The notes: generated by a model from the letters alone, not told the origin. A stretch of 64,000 bases of DNA from an uncultured Lentisphaerota bacterium (GCA_903921725.1 CAIXRA010000028.1:61051-125050), one strand, 5' to 3'. Shown: positions 43,101 through 53,108, counted from the stretch's first letter. Numbers and translations: made by a program.

Positions 43101-46100
43101 CGTGCCGCCGAAGCTGCCTGAGCCGCCGCTGGCGCCTGTGGTGAGGATGACCGATGTGACGCTGTTATTGGTGATGGAGCCTGTGCCCGCGAGGCCGTCG
43201 ATGGCGATTACTTTCCCGTTCAGATCCAATGCGCCGCCATTGTTGATCGTCAGCGTGCTGTGCGATGAAAGGCCCGCGTTGCTCCCCATGGAGAGCGTGC
43301 CCTGCGCGATGGTCGTGGCGCCGGAGAAGGTGCTGGTTCCCGACAAGGTCAGGATGCCGGTGCCGGCCTTGGTCAGACCGATGGTTCCCGCGCCGTCCAA
43401 GATGTTGCCGCTGAAGGTGCTGGTCTGGTCATTGGCGCCAGCCGAGAGGATGGAGGCGCCCTGGCTGTTGGTCAACGTGCCGGAGCCGGAGAGGCCATTG
43501 ACGGTGATGCTGTTGCCGCCGAGGTCGAGCGTACCGGCGGAGGCGAGCGAGAGATTGCCCTTGTAGGCGCCGTAGGGGATGGCGGCCGCGTTGCCGATCT
43601 TCAGCGTTCCGGCGGAAATCGTGGTGGAACCTGAATAGGTGTTGACGCCGCCGAGGGTTTCGGTGCCGGAGCCGATCTTGGCCAGAGAGATCGTGCCGTT
43701 GCCGTCCTGCACGATGCCGGTGAAGAGCGCGGAGGCGTTGTTGCCGCCGACGGTGAAGGTCACCGGCGAGTACAGGCTGTTGGTCACCGTACCGGCACCG
43801 GACAGGCCATTTACGGTCAGGCTCAGGTTGTTGACGTCCAGTGTTCCGGCGGCGGCGATGGCGACGTTCCCTTTGCCGCTGCCGGAGGGGATGGCGGCGG
43901 CATCGGTCACCTGGAGGATGCCCGTGGAGATGGTCGTGTCGCCGGAATAGGTGTTGGTGGTGGAGAGAACCATGGAACCGGCGTTGGCCTTGGTCAGGCC
44001 GCCGGATCCGGAAATCACGCTCTGCACAATGGCGTTGCCGTTGCCGCCGACGGTGAAGGTGCCGGCCGTGATGATGGCACCTGTCTGCAGCGTCAGCGTC
44101 TTCCCGGCCGTTGCCACATCCACCCCGCCGCCGCCGGCATTGACGGTGAATCCGCGGGTGTAAGCCTGGTCGGCACTGCCCGTATAGGAAAGTGTTCCCG
44201 TGTTGGTGGCGTCGCCAAGGATGATGGGGCTGGAGCCCGTGCCGAGCTTGCCCCCGACACCGATGTCGGCGGCGCTGACGGCCCCGTTGCTGATCGTTGT
44301 CGTGCCGCTGTAGGTGTTGACGCCGGTGAGGGTCAGCGTGCCGCTGCCGCTCTTGTTTAGGGAGAGGGTCCTGGTTCCGTCGGCGATGACGCCGCCAAAG
44401 GTGCTCGAACTGCCGGCAGCTCCGGCGGTCAGCGTGGCGTTGGAAGCACCGTTGTTGTTGATGGTGCCGGTGCCGAGCAGGCCGTCCATGGTGACGTTAT
44501 ACCCGTTGACGTCCAGGGTGCCGGCTGTGCTGATTGTGACCGTGCTGTTGCCGGAGAGGCCCGTTGAGCTGCCCATCGCCAGGGTGCCGGTTGAGATCGT
44601 GGTCGCACCGGAGTAGCTGCTGGTGCCGGAAAGTGTCAGCGTGCCGGTTCCGGTCTTGGTCAGCGCCAAGGTGCCTCCGATGCTGCTCCCGTTCAGGATG
44701 TTGCCGGCGAAGGTGCTGGTCTGGTCGTTGGCGCCCGCGGTCAGGACGATTGCACTGGCCGTGTCGGTGGAGATTGTGCCGGAGCCGGACAATCCGTTGA
44801 CCGTGAGGCTGTTGTCCAGGTCGAGCGTACCGTTCACAATCACGTTGCCTTTGCCGATGCCGGACGGAAGGGCGGCCACGTTGGCGATTTCCAACGTGCC
44901 GACGGAGACGGTGGTGTCGCCGGAATAGCTGTTGGCGCCGACCAGCGTCAGCGTGCCGGAACCAATTTTGGCGAAGGCGACGGTTCCGTTGCCGTCCTGG
45001 ATGACGCCGCCGAAGCTGCTGGTGGCGTTGCCGCCGCCTGCGGTGAAGAGCACCGCGCCGTTCAGGCTGTTGGTGACGGTACCCGTGCCGGTTAGGCCGT
45101 TGACCGTGGGGCTGAAGTTGTTCAGATCCAGCGTGGTGCCGGTCGCCAGAGAGAGGTTGCCCTTGCCGATGCCGGACGGAACCGCCGCCACGTTGCCGAT
45201 CTGGAGCGTGCCACCTTGGACATCGGTAAGCCCCGAGTAGCTGTTGCTGCCGGAAAGGGTGAGGGTTCCCGCAGCCGCCTTCGTCACGCCGCCCGATCCG
45301 GAAATCACACTGGAAACGGCCGTGTTGCCCGCACCCTCAAAGAGAATGGAGCCGCCGCTGGAAAGGTCGACGCCTCCCGTACTCACGGTGAGCAGGGTCC
45401 CGGCCGTGAATGACTCCACTTCGCCGCCGCCCGCATTGACCGTAAGCCCGCGGGTGAAGGAGGCGCTTGCCCCCGTGTAATACAGCGCACCCACCGTGCT
45501 TGCGCCGCCGAGAACCACCGGCGAGGAGGCACTGCCCAAATTGCCGCCGGAGGCCAGGTTGGATACGCTGATTTTGCCGCTGCTGATTGTGGTCGTGCCG
45601 GTGTAGCTGCTGTTGCCCGACAGCGTCAGCGTGCCGGTGCCGGTCTTGGCCAGGCTCACCGTGCCCAAGCCGTTGGTGATGGCGCCGGAGAAGGTGCTGC
45701 TCTGGTCGTTGGCGCCCACGGTGATGCCCGCCGCGCCGGCCACGTTGCTGGTGACGGAGCCAGCACCGCTCAGGCCGTTGATGGTGATGGCGTTGCCGTT
45801 GAGGTCGAGCGTGCCGGCCAGGCTGACGTTGCCCTTATTGGTGCTGTAGGGGATGGCGTAGGCGTTGGCGACCTTGAGCGTGCCGCTACTGATCGTCGTG
45901 TCGCCCGCATAGGTGTTGGAGCCGCCCAGTACGAGCGTGCCGGTGCTGCTCTTGGTCAGGCCGCCGGTGGTGATGCCGGCGTTGGCGATGATGCCGTTGT
46001 AGGTCAGCGTTTTTCCGGAAGCAACGGAGATGGAGGCGGCCGTGGCGCCATTAATGGCTATGCCGCGGTTTGCCGAAAGAGTCACGTCGTTGGTGGTGCT

Positions 46101-49100
46101 GGCCAGTGTTGCGCCGCTCGCAATGGTGATGCTGCCCGGCGTGGGAGAATTGGGGGTGAAGCCCAGGGCGGCATCCGAGGTGACGGCCAGGCTACCGACG
46201 CTGATGGTCGTCACACCGGAGTAGGTGCTGGAGCCGCCCGAAAGCGTCAGCGTGTTGCTGCCGATCTTGGTCAGACTGACGGTGCCGTTGCCGTTGTTGA
46301 GGGCGCCGCTGAAGGTGCTATTGCCGTTGGTGGTGTCCACGGTCAGCCCCACTGTGCCGGACTGGAAGTTGGTGACGGTACCGGCACCGCTCAGGCTGTT
46401 GAGCGTGGGGCTGTGGTTATTGAGATCCAGGGTGCCGGTGACGGTGGTGGATCCCTTGCCGGTGCCGTAGGGGATGGCATTGTCGGTGCCGAGCGTCACG
46501 GTGCCGGCGCCGATGGTGGTGGCACCGCTGTAGGTGTTTGTTGCCGACATGGTCAGGGTTCCTGTGCCGTTCTTGGTGAACAGGCCGGTGCCCGTAATGG
46601 CACTGGTTCCGAAGGTGACGTTGTTGCCGTTGGTATCGATTGTGGCGCCGCCGGCCGACGTAGTCGTGACGGCTCGCGCGGTGATGTCGGGCGCGTTGAC
46701 GCCGAGGCCGGCGGCGTATTGTAGCGTGCCGCCGTTGAAGCTGATGGCTGCGGTGTCCGCGCCCAGGTTGTTCAGCGCGGAGAAGACCACCGTGCCGCCG
46801 TTGAGGTTGGTCGCGCCGGAGTAGCTGTTGCTGCCGGAGAGCGTCAGCGTGCCGGTGTTGATCTTGGTCAGGGTGCCGGTGCCGGAGACGTTGTTGGCGA
46901 TGATGCCGGCGTAGGTGAGGTTGTAGCCGTTGGTGTCAATCGTGCCGGCACCGGATCCGCTGGAGGGGCCGACGGCGATGCCGCGGTTGGCGTTTAGCGT
47001 GCCGGTGGCGCGCAGCTGGAGGGTGCCGTTGTCCAGCACCAGCTTGCCGGGTGTCGGGGAGCCGGGAGCGACGCCAAGCGACCCGTCGCCCGCCGTAGCC
47101 GATCCGTAGGAAAGAACCGCACCGCCAGTCACCGTGGTTTTTCCCGTAAACGAATGGGTGCCGGAAAGGATTACCGAGCCGTTGCCGTTGGACAGGCCGG
47201 AACCGACCTGGAGGTCGTTGTTGCCAGAGAGAACATTGTTGGCCGAAATCGTCAGAGTACCGGCGCCGCCGCCGAGCCGGTATGTGCTGCCGGCGCCGAC
47301 GGTCAGGGCGCCGCCAAACGTGCCGGTGGATGCGCTGCCCAGGAACCAGTACCCCTGGCCGGCGCCGGAACCGAACGTGCTCAAGTTAATGGCGCTGTTG
47401 TAGCTGATGCCGCTGTTGAGTCCAAGAACGCCGCCGTAGCTGCCCGTGCCGTCGATGATCATGCCGGTCAGGTCGGCCGCCGTGAGGCCGGTGTTGGAGG
47501 TGCCGATGCCGCCCAGGGCGCCGCTGGTGCTGTTGACGGTGATGGTCTGGCTGCCGCCCTTGTTGCTGGTGCTGCTTAGGGAAAGGTTGGCACCGGCGGT
47601 AACCGTGACGTTGTTGGAACTGGAGTTCGCGCCGAGGGGCGTTCCGCTGGTGGCGGTCACATTCAGCAGGCCGGTGCCGACAACCGTTCCGCCGCTGTAA
47701 TCGTTGGCTGTTCCGGAGATCTGGAGAACGCCCGTACCCGCCTTGTTGAGCGTTCCAGAGCCGGAAATCACGCCGGCTTCCGTGTAGGTGACGCCCGGAT
47801 CCACGACGATGGTCGAATAGGCGTCCGTGAGGGCGATATTCCGGGGCGAGGAGGTGATGGTGGCGGTGACTTTCAGCGTACCATTGCCGATGGAGAGCTG
47901 GCCGCCGGTGGCGCCCAGCGCGACATCCTTGCTGATGGCCAAGGTGCCGCCGCTGATGGTCGTGCCGCCCGTGTAGGAGCTTGTGCCGGTCAAGGTCTGC
48001 GTGCCCGTGCCGCTCTTGACCAGTGCCAGCACGCCGGCGGCACCGTCGTTGATGGCACTGGCATAGGTGTAGGTGGCGCTGTTGTTGATGGTCAGGGTGG
48101 CCGTCCCGGATGCGCCGTTTTCGACGATTGGCGAGCCGGCTGTCGTGTTGGTCTGTAAGCCGGCAATGGTCACGCTGTTGCCGTTGAGTTGGAGCTTGGT
48201 CGCCGCCGTCGCGCCGGAGCCGAATGTTACCGTATTCGTACCCGTCGCATTGATTGCCCCGGCGTTGGCCAGCTGCAGGACGCCACCGGTGTTGATTGTC
48301 ACCCCGTTGGTGAAGGTGTTGTTGCCGGAAAGCGTCAACGTGCCCGTGCCGTTCTTGGCCAAGGCGAAGTTGTTTTCATTGGAGTTCGGCCCGCCCAGAA
48401 TGCCGTCGAACGTTGAATTGGCCGAGCTGTCGTACGTCAGCGTGACCGCCGTGCCGCTTCCATTGACAATGTGGTTGCCGGTTCCCGTTCCGGCCGTGGC
48501 AAGACCGGCCACCGTCTGACTGCGGCCCGACAGGCTGAGGATGCCGCTGGTATTGGTCGTGGCATCACCCAGCGTAAGGGTGGTAGCGACAGGCAGGCGG
48601 TTGTTGCCTGACCCAAGAGCCAGCGTCCCGTTTTTGATTATCGTTGTCCCGGTATACGTGTTGGATCCACCAAGCGTCTGGGTGCCCGTGCCAATCTTGA
48701 CGAGACTGACCGTGCCGCTGCCGTTTGAGATGACGCCAGTATAGGACAACCCGTTCGCATTGTTCTCCCCAATCGAAAGCGTCAGGGCGCCCGCTACACC
48801 GCTACTGATGCCGCCGGCGCCGGAAAGTCCATTAATGGTGATGCTGTTGCCGTTAAGATCCAGCGCGCCGGTCAAGCTGACATTTCCTTTCCCCGTGCCA
48901 AAGGGGATGGCTGAAAGATTGTTGAGTTTCAGCACGCCGGCCGTGACGGTGGTGAGGCCGGAATAGCTGTTCGAGCCGGAGAGCGTCAGCGTGCCCGCTG
49001 TCACCTTGTTGATGCCGAGCGTGCCGGTGCCGTCCTGGATGGTGCCGGAAAAGATCGACGTGGTATTGTTGTTGTTCACGGAGATTGTTTGGCCTGTGGC

Positions 49101-52100
49101 GCCGTTGTTGAGTATGACGCCAGATCCCGACAATCCGTTGATGGTGGGGGTCTTACCGTTGACGTCGAGCGTGCCGTCGACCTGTACATTGCCGTTTCCG
49201 GTGCCGTTGGGGATGGCGGCGGCGGAGCCCAAGGCCAGCACGCCCGCCGAAATCGTCGTGTTGCCGGTGTAGGTGTCGGAACCGGAAAGCGTCAGCGTGC
49301 CCGAACCACTCTTGACCAGGCTAAAATTATTTTCGTTGTTCCCCGGCCCGCCGAGAATGGCGGCAAGTGTGCTACTGACGGGAATGTTGAGTGTCAGCGT
49401 TGAGGCGGTCAGACTGCCGTTGACCACGCGATTGGTGCCGCCGCCAAATTTCACCAGGCCGGCCAGTTCCTGGTTTTTTCCGTTGAGCTTCAGTATGCCG
49501 CTGGTTATTGAACCGCCCAGCGTCAGGCTGGTACCGACGGGTAGCGCGTTGGACGTTCCCAGTGCCACATAACCTTCCAAAATGGTCGTCGTGCCGGTGT
49601 AGGTGCTGGTGCCGGAAAGCGTCAGCGTGCCGGCGCCGCTCTTGATTAGGCTGCCAGTGCCGGAGCCGTTGCTGGCAATCACGCCGCCGTAGGTCAGCGC
49701 GGTGCCGGAGGTCACGTCAATCGTGCCGGAGCTGCTGCCGCTGGAAGGGCCGAGCAGCACGCTGTGGGCACTGCCAAGTGTGAAGCTGCTGTTGGCCGAG
49801 AGCGTGCCGCCATTCAGCGTGATGCTGTTGGTTGCGCCGCCGAGGTTGTTGTCGCGCCCGACCGAGAGCACGCCGTTGGAAACGGTCGCGCCGCCCAAAT
49901 ATGTGTTGACGCCGGACAGCGTCAGCGTGCCGGTTCCCGACTTGATCAGCGCCAGATTGTTTTCGTTGGTTCCGCCGCCGCCGAGAATGCCGGAAAAGCT
50001 GGTGGCGCCGGCGGTGCTGATCGTGAGGGCGGAAAGGGCCGCATTGCCGCCGGTGACGCGGTTGGCCGTGCCGTTTCCCGTAGTCGCCAAGCCCGCAAGC
50101 GTCTGCGCGTTTCCATCGAGCCGCAACGTGCCGCTGGTGTTGGCCGAGGAATCGCCCAGCGTCACCGTGGTGCCGCTGGGGATGCTGTTTGCCGCACCCA
50201 GTGCCAGCGTCCCGTACTTCACCATGGTGGCGCCACCGTAACTGTTGATTCCGGAAACTGTCAGCGTGCCGGATCCGGTCTTGGTAAGGCTACCGGTTCC
50301 GGAGATGGCGCTGGAAATGGCGGTGTTGCCGGAACCGCCGACCGTGAAGGCGCCGGATGTGGCGATGCCGCCCGTGGCAACGGTCAGCAGATTGCCGGCC
50401 GTCACCGTATCCAGCTCGCCGCCAGCCGCCGTCACCGTAAGGCCGCGACTGAATGTCTCACCGTTGCCAGTGTAGGAAAGGATGCCACCGCCAAGGGTTA
50501 CGGCCGTCGCGCCGCCGCCGAGCCCGGAGAGAGCGGAGATGCTGAGCGTGCCGGCATTGATTGCGGTCGTGCCGGTGTAGGTATTGGAGCCAGAAAGCGT
50601 CAGCGTGCCCGCGCCAGACATGACAAGGTTGAAATTGCTTTCGTTGAGTCCCGGCCCGCCCAAAATGCCGGCAAACGTACTGCTGACAGCCGGGGCCAGC
50701 GTCAGGGAAACCGCAGTGGCGCTGCCGTTGATGATGCGGTTTCCCGTGCCCGTTCCCGCCTTGGCGAGGCCGGTCAGCGTTTGGGCAAATCCGTTGAGCT
50801 GCAGGACACCGCTGGTGTTGGTGGTGCCGTCGCCCAACGTCAGCACGGTTGTCGTCGGCAGAGCGCTGGCGGCCCCCAGTATGATGGCGCCGTTCTTGAT
50901 GATAGTGGTGCCGGTGTAGGTGTTGGCATTGGAAAGGGTCAGTGTGCCGGTGCCGGTCTTGGCCAGGTTGAGTGTGCCGCCGGTACCGGTGTTGTTGGCA
51001 ATCAGGCCGGCAAAGGTGGTGCTGGCGTCGCCGCTGCCCACGGTGATGGTCTTGACCGTGGCGGCGCGGTTGTTGACCACCTTGCCCAGCACGGCCCCGG
51101 TCGTGCCGGAGAGGCCGTTGATGGTGAGGTCGTAGCCGTTGATGTCGAGGAGGCCGGCGGCGGCACCGCCGTTGAGGATGACGTTGCCCGTGCCCGCCCC
51201 GGAGGGCAGGGACAGCGCCGAACCCGCCTGCAGGGCGCCGGCGGAGATGGTGGTGGTGCCAGTATAGATGTTGGCGCCGGAGAGGGTCAGCGTCCCGGTG
51301 CCGGTCTTGGTCACGGAAAGCGCGCCGCCGCCCGCGCCGTTCTGCAGGATGCCGGCGAAGGTGCTGTTGGCGGACTGGCTCACGGTCAGCGTGGCGGCCG
51401 AAGCGCTTGCGTTTTCAATCACGACCGTGCCCGGCGTGGCGTTGGTCGCCAGCGCGCCGATGGTGACGCTGTTGCCGTTGAGCTGCAGCCGCGTGGTGGT
51501 GGGCGCCGCCGCGCCGAAGGTGACGCTGTTGGGTATCGAGCTGTTGAGCGCGCCCAAGTTGGCAAGCTGGAGCGTGCCGCCGCCGATGGTCACTCCGCCG
51601 GTGAACGTGTTATTGCCGCCGAGCGTCAGTGTGCCGGTGCCGGCTTTGGCCAGGGTCAGCGTCCCGCTGCCGTTCTGGATCGCGCCCGAGAAGCTGCCGG
51701 AGGCGTTGTTGTTGCCCGCCGTCAGGGTGATGGCGCCGGCGGCCCCGCTGGTGATGATACCGGCGCCGGATCCGGAAAGGCCGTTGACGCTGGCGCCGAA
51801 ACCGTAGAGGTCAAGCGTGCCGTTCACGGTGAGGTTTCCTTTGCCGGAGCCGGACGGAAGCGCCGCGGCATTGCCCAGGCGGATGGTGCCCGCCGAAATC
51901 AAGGTGTCGCCCGTGTAGGCGTTGACGCCGGAGAGGGTCAGCGTCCCCGCGCCTGTTTTGGTCAGGCCACCCGTCCCGCTCACGCCGTTGCTGGTGATGA
52001 TGCCGCCGTAGGTCAGGGTCTGCCCCGAGGCCACTTCGATCGTGCCGGAACCGATGCCGCTCGTCGGCCCAATCTTGATGCCGCGGTTGGTGTTGAGCGT

Positions 52101-52799
52101 AAAGCCTTGAGTCACCGCCAGCGTGCCGTTGGAGTCGATGACCAGGCTACCGGCCGTGGCAGTTCCAGGAGCCGCGCCAAGGTTGGCGTCGGAGCTGATG
52201 TAAATTGTTCCGTTGGTGATGCTTGTTGTTCCAGTGTATGTGTTGGTGCCGGAGAGGGTCAGCGTCCCCGTGCCGGTCTTGGCCAGGCCGCCGCCGCCGC
52301 TGCCGACAATACCGGAAATCGTCGTCGCGCCGGATCCGCCGACGGTCAGCAGGTTGGCGCCGTTGACGACATTTGCGCTGATGGTGAGAAGGCTGGAGGA
52401 GTTGTTGGTCCACGACTGGGCCGCGCCCAGCGCGATGCCGCCGGCACCCGAGATGGTGGCCGCACCCGCATGGGCGGACATGACGATGCCATTGTTGCCC
52501 AGCGTAAGGGTGTTGTTTGCGGACAGCGTTAAGGCGGCGGTGGTGGTCGATCCGTCGCCAATCTGAATGCCGTTGACGGAACGGGCGGCGTCCACCGCCG
52601 GCTGCTGGGCATAGGAAGTGCCGTCGAACTGGGCAATGTCGCTTGTGAGGTCGTTCGTCGGCGCGGTGCCGCCGAGCCAGTTCGCGCCGCTGCTCCACGC
52701 CGTCGAGCCAGCCGTGCTGCTGAACGTGAGCACGCTTGCTGAAGCGGCTCCCGCGGCCAGTCCGGCCAGCGCTGCAAATAGAATCCACGCATGTCTCAT
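40152..52799 (-). CDS. Giant autotransporter-repeat surface protein with PEP-CTERM anchor
   Basis: 4215 residues. Signal peptide MRHAWILFAALAGLAAGAASA, then about 33 copies (my count) of a beta-helical module whose core reads LTKTGTGTLTLSGSNTYTG, often followed by AIPxGxGKGN and GTLDLNGxxxTINGLSG. This is the autotransporter-associated beta-strand repeat. From ~3700 a non-repeat stretch (NLGRIHAGGDFGTRTLTV; WNPASSYSWTIATA) precedes the tail VPEPGTLGLLAIGALALLG then basic residues, a PEP-CTERM sorting signal. No autotransporter beta-barrel is present, so surface display would depend on exosortase rather than self-export. I noticed no cysteine. Likely a long adhesin or sheath fibre. Large ORFs on the plus strand here are antisense shadows. 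Confidence 0.88.
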   Translation of the reverse strand: MRHAWILFAALAGLAAGAASASVLTFSSTAGSTAWSSGANWLGGTAPTNDLTSDIAQFDGTSYAQQPAVDAARSVNGIQIGDGSTTTAALTLSANNTLTLGNNGIVMSAHAGAATISGAGGIALGAAQSWTNNSSSLLTISANVVNGANLLTVGGSGATTISGIVGSGGGGLAKTGTGTLTLSGTNTYTGTTSITNGTIYISSDANLGAAPGTATAGSLVIDSNGTLAVTQGFTLNTNRGIKIGPTSGIGSGTIEVASGQTLTYGGIITSNGVSGTGGLTKTGAGTLTLSGVNAYTGDTLISAGTIRLGNAAALPSGSGKGNLTVNGTLDLYGFGASVNGLSGSGAGIITSGAAGAITLTAGNNNASGSFSGAIQNGSGTLTLAKAGTGTLTLGGNNTFTGGVTIGGGTLQLANLGALNSSIPNSVTFGAAAPTTTRLQLNGNSVTIGALATNATPGTVVIENASASAATLTVSQSANSTFAGILQNGAGGGALSVTKTGTGTLTLSGANIYTGTTTISAGALQAGSALSLPSGAGTGNVILNGGAAAGLLDINGYDLTINGLSGTTGAVLGKVVNNRAATVKTITVGSGDASTTFAGLIANNTGTGGTLNLAKTGTGTLTLSNANTYTGTTIIKNGAIILGAASALPTTTVLTLGDGTTNTSGVLQLNGFAQTLTGLAKAGTGTGNRIINGSATAVSLTLAPAVSSTFAGILGGPGLNESNFNLVMSGAGTLTLSGSNTYTGTTAINAGTLSISALSGLGGGATAVTLGGGILSYTGNGETFSRGLTVTAAGGELDTVTAGNLLTVATGGIATSGAFTVGGSGNTAISSAISGTGSLTKTGSGTLTVSGINSYGGATMVKYGTLALGAANSIPSGTTVTLGDSSANTSGTLRLDGNAQTLAGLATTGNGTANRVTGGNAALSALTISTAGATSFSGILGGGGTNENNLALIKSGTGTLTLSGVNTYLGGATVSNGVLSVGRDNNLGGATNSITLNGGTLSANSSFTLGSAHSVLLGPSSGSSSGTIDVTSGTALTYGGVIASNGSGTGSLIKSGAGTLTLSGTSTYTGTTTILEGYVALGTSNALPVGTSLTLGGSITSGILKLNGKNQELAGLVKFGGGTNRVVNGSLTASTLTLNIPVSSTLAAILGGPGNNENNFSLVKSGSGTLTLSGSDTYTGNTTISAGVLALGSAAAIPNGTGNGNVQVDGTLDVNGKTPTINGLSGSGVILNNGATGQTISVNNNNTTSIFSGTIQDGTGTLGINKVTAGTLTLSGSNSYSGLTTVTAGVLKLNNLSAIPFGTGKGNVSLTGALDLNGNSITINGLSGAGGISSGVAGALTLSIGENNANGLSYTGVISNGSGTVSLVKIGTGTQTLGGSNTYTGTTIIKNGTLALGSGNNRLPVATTLTLGDATTNTSGILSLSGRSQTVAGLATAGTGTGNHIVNGSGTAVTLTYDSSANSTFDGILGGPNSNENNFALAKNGTGTLTLSGNNTFTNGVTINTGGVLQLANAGAINATGTNTVTFGSGATAATKLQLNGNSVTIAGLQTNTTAGSPIVENGASGTATLTINNSATYTYASAINDGAAGVLALVKSGTGTQTLTGTSSYTGGTTISGGTLAISKDVALGATGGQLSIGNGTLKVTATITSSPRNIALTDAYSTIVVDPGVTYTEAGVISGSGTLNKAGTGVLQISGTANDYSGGTVVGTGLLNVTATSGTPLGANSSSNNVTVTAGANLSLSSTSNKGGSQTITVNSTSGALGGIGTSNTGLTAADLTGMIIDGTGSYGGVLGLNSGISYNSAINLSTFGSGAGQGYWFLGSASTGTFGGALTVGAGSTYRLGGGAGTLTISANNVLSGNNDLQVGSGLSNGNGSVILSGTHSFTGKTTVTGGAVLSYGSATAGDGSLGVAPGSPTPGKLVLDNGTLQLRATGTLNANRGIAVGPSSGSGAGTIDTNGYNLTYAGIIANNVSGTGTLTKINTGTLTLSGSNSYSGATNLNGGTVVFSALNNLGADTAAISFNGGTLQYAAGLGVNAPDITARAVTTTSAGGATIDTNGNNVTFGTSAITGTGLFTKNGTGTLTMSATNTYSGATTIGAGTVTLGTDNAIPYGTGKGSTTVTGTLDLNNHSPTLNSLSGAGTVTNFQSGTVGLTVDTTNGNSTFSGALNNGNGTVSLTKIGSNTLTLSGGSSTYSGVTTISVGSLAVTSDAALGFTPNSPTPGSITIASGATLASTTNDVTLSANRGIAINGATAASISVASGKTLTYNGIIANAGITTGGLTKSSTGTLVLGGSNTYAGDTTISSGTLKVANAYAIPYSTNKGNVSLAGTLDLNGNAITINGLSGAGSVTSNVAGAAGITVGANDQSSTFSGAITNGLGTVSLAKTGTGTLTLSGNSSYTGTTTISSGKISVSNLASGGNLGSASSPVVLGGASTVGALYYTGASASFTRGLTVNAGGGEVESFTAGTLLTVSTGGVDLSSGGSILFEGAGNTAVSSVISGSGGVTKAAAGTLTLSGSNSYSGLTDVQGGTLQIGNVAAVPSGIGKGNLSLATGTTLDLNNFSPTVNGLTGTGTVTNSLNGAVLFTAGGGNATSSFGGVIQDGNGTVAFAKIGSGTLTLVGANSYSGDTTVSVGTLEIANVAALPSGIGKGNVIVNGTLDLDNSLTVNGLSGSGTISTDTASAIVLTAGANDQTSTFAGNILNGSSIGGTLALTKTGTGTLTLSGTSSYSGATTISTGTLAMGSSTGLSGNSTVTISTAGTLDVNGYNVTMDGLLGTGTINNNGASNATLTAGAAGSSSTFGGVIADGTRTLSLNKSGSGTLTLTGVNTYSGTTTISNGAVSAADIGVGGKLGTGSSPIILGDATNTGTLSYTGSADQAYTRGFTVNAGGGGVDVATAGKTLTLQTGAIITAGTFTVGGNGNAIVQSVISGSGGLTKANAGSMVLSTTNTYSGDTTISTGILQVTDAAAIPSGSGKGNVAIAAAGTLDVNNLSLTVNGLSGAGTVTNSLYSPVTFTVGGNNASALFTGIVQDGNGTISLAKIGSGTETLGGVNTYSGSTTISAGTLKIGNAAAIPYGAYKGNLSLASAGTLDLGGNSITVNGLSGSGTLTNSQGASILSAGANDQTSTFSGNILDGAGTIGLTKAGTGILTLSGTSTFSGATTIAQGTLSMGSNAGLSSHSTLTINNGGALDLNGKVIAIDGLAGTGSITNNSVTSVILTTGASGGSGSFGGTIDDGLGTIGLTKTGTGTVTLTRANSYSGGTTVTGGLLAITSYGALGAIPASPTPGNIVLNGGGISATNTFEINANRGIAVGPASGSGYGILDAALNQTLTYNGIIANNGSSIGGLTKTGLGTVTLGGSNSYSGDTVVSAGSLKVGGVSAIPYGDGKGNLVLNSTLDLNNTSITVNGLSGSGTVSNTGTGPATLTTGANNQTGAFGGVIENGSGTTSLAKTGTGLLTLTGTSTYTGTTTILQGVLSISQDRNLGADPTLATPGSLVIDAGASLTATETFTLNANRGIAVGPTGAGTIDVLGTKTLTYGGVIANNGGTGGFTKAGTGTLILTGTSSYTGTTTVEAGVLTVNGSIAGSGTTIVKTGATLTGTGTTGAMTVDSNGTLSPGNFGIGTLGVSTTLTLTGNADFEMGTPGADHAHPGISDRVNVTGDIYLGGNLNLTDNAGANSRGSVGPGSYKLFTYTGSTIGSFATVSGLPAYHWALHDVTADKAIYVDMYNYAVATVTPAVNLGRIHAGGDFGTRTLTVANTTAAGDFTESLAGSFGTPDAGITATGSVTGMAGGSSNGSSMIVGISDNTAGEKSGSVAVNFTSQAVAASGLADTALAPQTVAVTGFAYTGQGVWNIVGGGSWGNNADAFGNWTYAGGVPGLDGTLSANDTATFGGAISAPATISLNGANPSLSAVTFNNASYSYTVARGTGGALTLKGNGGPASVTDANGSHEISAPMILAGNSGFAVSHAADTLTLSGTLSGNGFGITKTGAGTLAVTGSGTYTGATTVNDGVLKVNGSLLSTAAVNAGAILTGSGTVGGATIENGGTLAPGDGGVNNGVGALSVNGNVLLNSGGAMQWQLDTVSGTGSQDGKNLTGKSPGFDFLQITGELTLNATAQNPFLLDITGIGGVTGWNPASSYSWTIATASAVHGFNANAILIKTDKFTDNNAVGPNSFSVTQSGGSIILNYVPEPGTLGLLAIGALALLGHRRNRR
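40155..40229 (-). other. PEP-CTERM sorting signal
   Basis: The final 25 codons encode the VPEP motif, a hydrophobic helix (GTLGLLAIGALALLG) and a basic end (HRRNRR), the tripartite exosortase substrate signal. No exosortase gene is in the window. Confidence 0.88.
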
Positions 52800-52837
52800 G
52801 GGAAATCCCCTCCCGAAAAACCGAGCATCATCTTAAG

Positions 52838-52852
52838 CGCAATGCAATTGCG
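52838..52852. promoter_or_regulatory. Palindrome in the giant gene's leader
   Basis: CGCAAT-GCA-ATTGCG, perfect 6-bp arms, 39 nt before the start codon within an AT-rich untranslated stretch. It may be an operator or an RNA hairpin near the ribosome site. Confidence 0.4.
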
Positions 52853-52981
52853 TGACCTGTAAGCCATCTGCAAAACATTCTGAGCAAGGACAAAAAAGCT
52901 ACGCCAAACGCTCCGGCCCCCTTCGAAAAGACGCTGGCGAGCCTTGATGTGAATCTATGCCTGTATTGACATTTCGAGCAC

Positions 52982-53008
52982 AATATACCGAACTTAGGCA
53001 AAAGTCAA
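52982..53008 (-). promoter_or_regulatory. Candidate promoter of the giant surface protein gene
   Basis: On the minus strand, TTGACT, 15-nt spacer, TATATT, in the AT-rich part of the 309-nt gap. It implies a ~180-nt 5' untranslated region. Apart from this and the palindrome I see nothing in the gap. Confidence 0.45.
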
Positions 53009-53108
53009 GTGGCGAAGGGGCGCGCACTCCATCCGCCACGGCATGCCATGGGCTTCAATGTGAAGGAGAAGGCGGGGGCGTCTCCAAGACAGGCGCCGGG
53101 GCGGGAGT

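Noticed and set aside
40944-52532. Many plus-strand ORFs (571, 922 aa and others) opposite the giant gene
   Set aside because: They mirror the repeat modules of the minus-strand protein (recurrent valine/proline-rich patterns) and have no signal or family features of their own.
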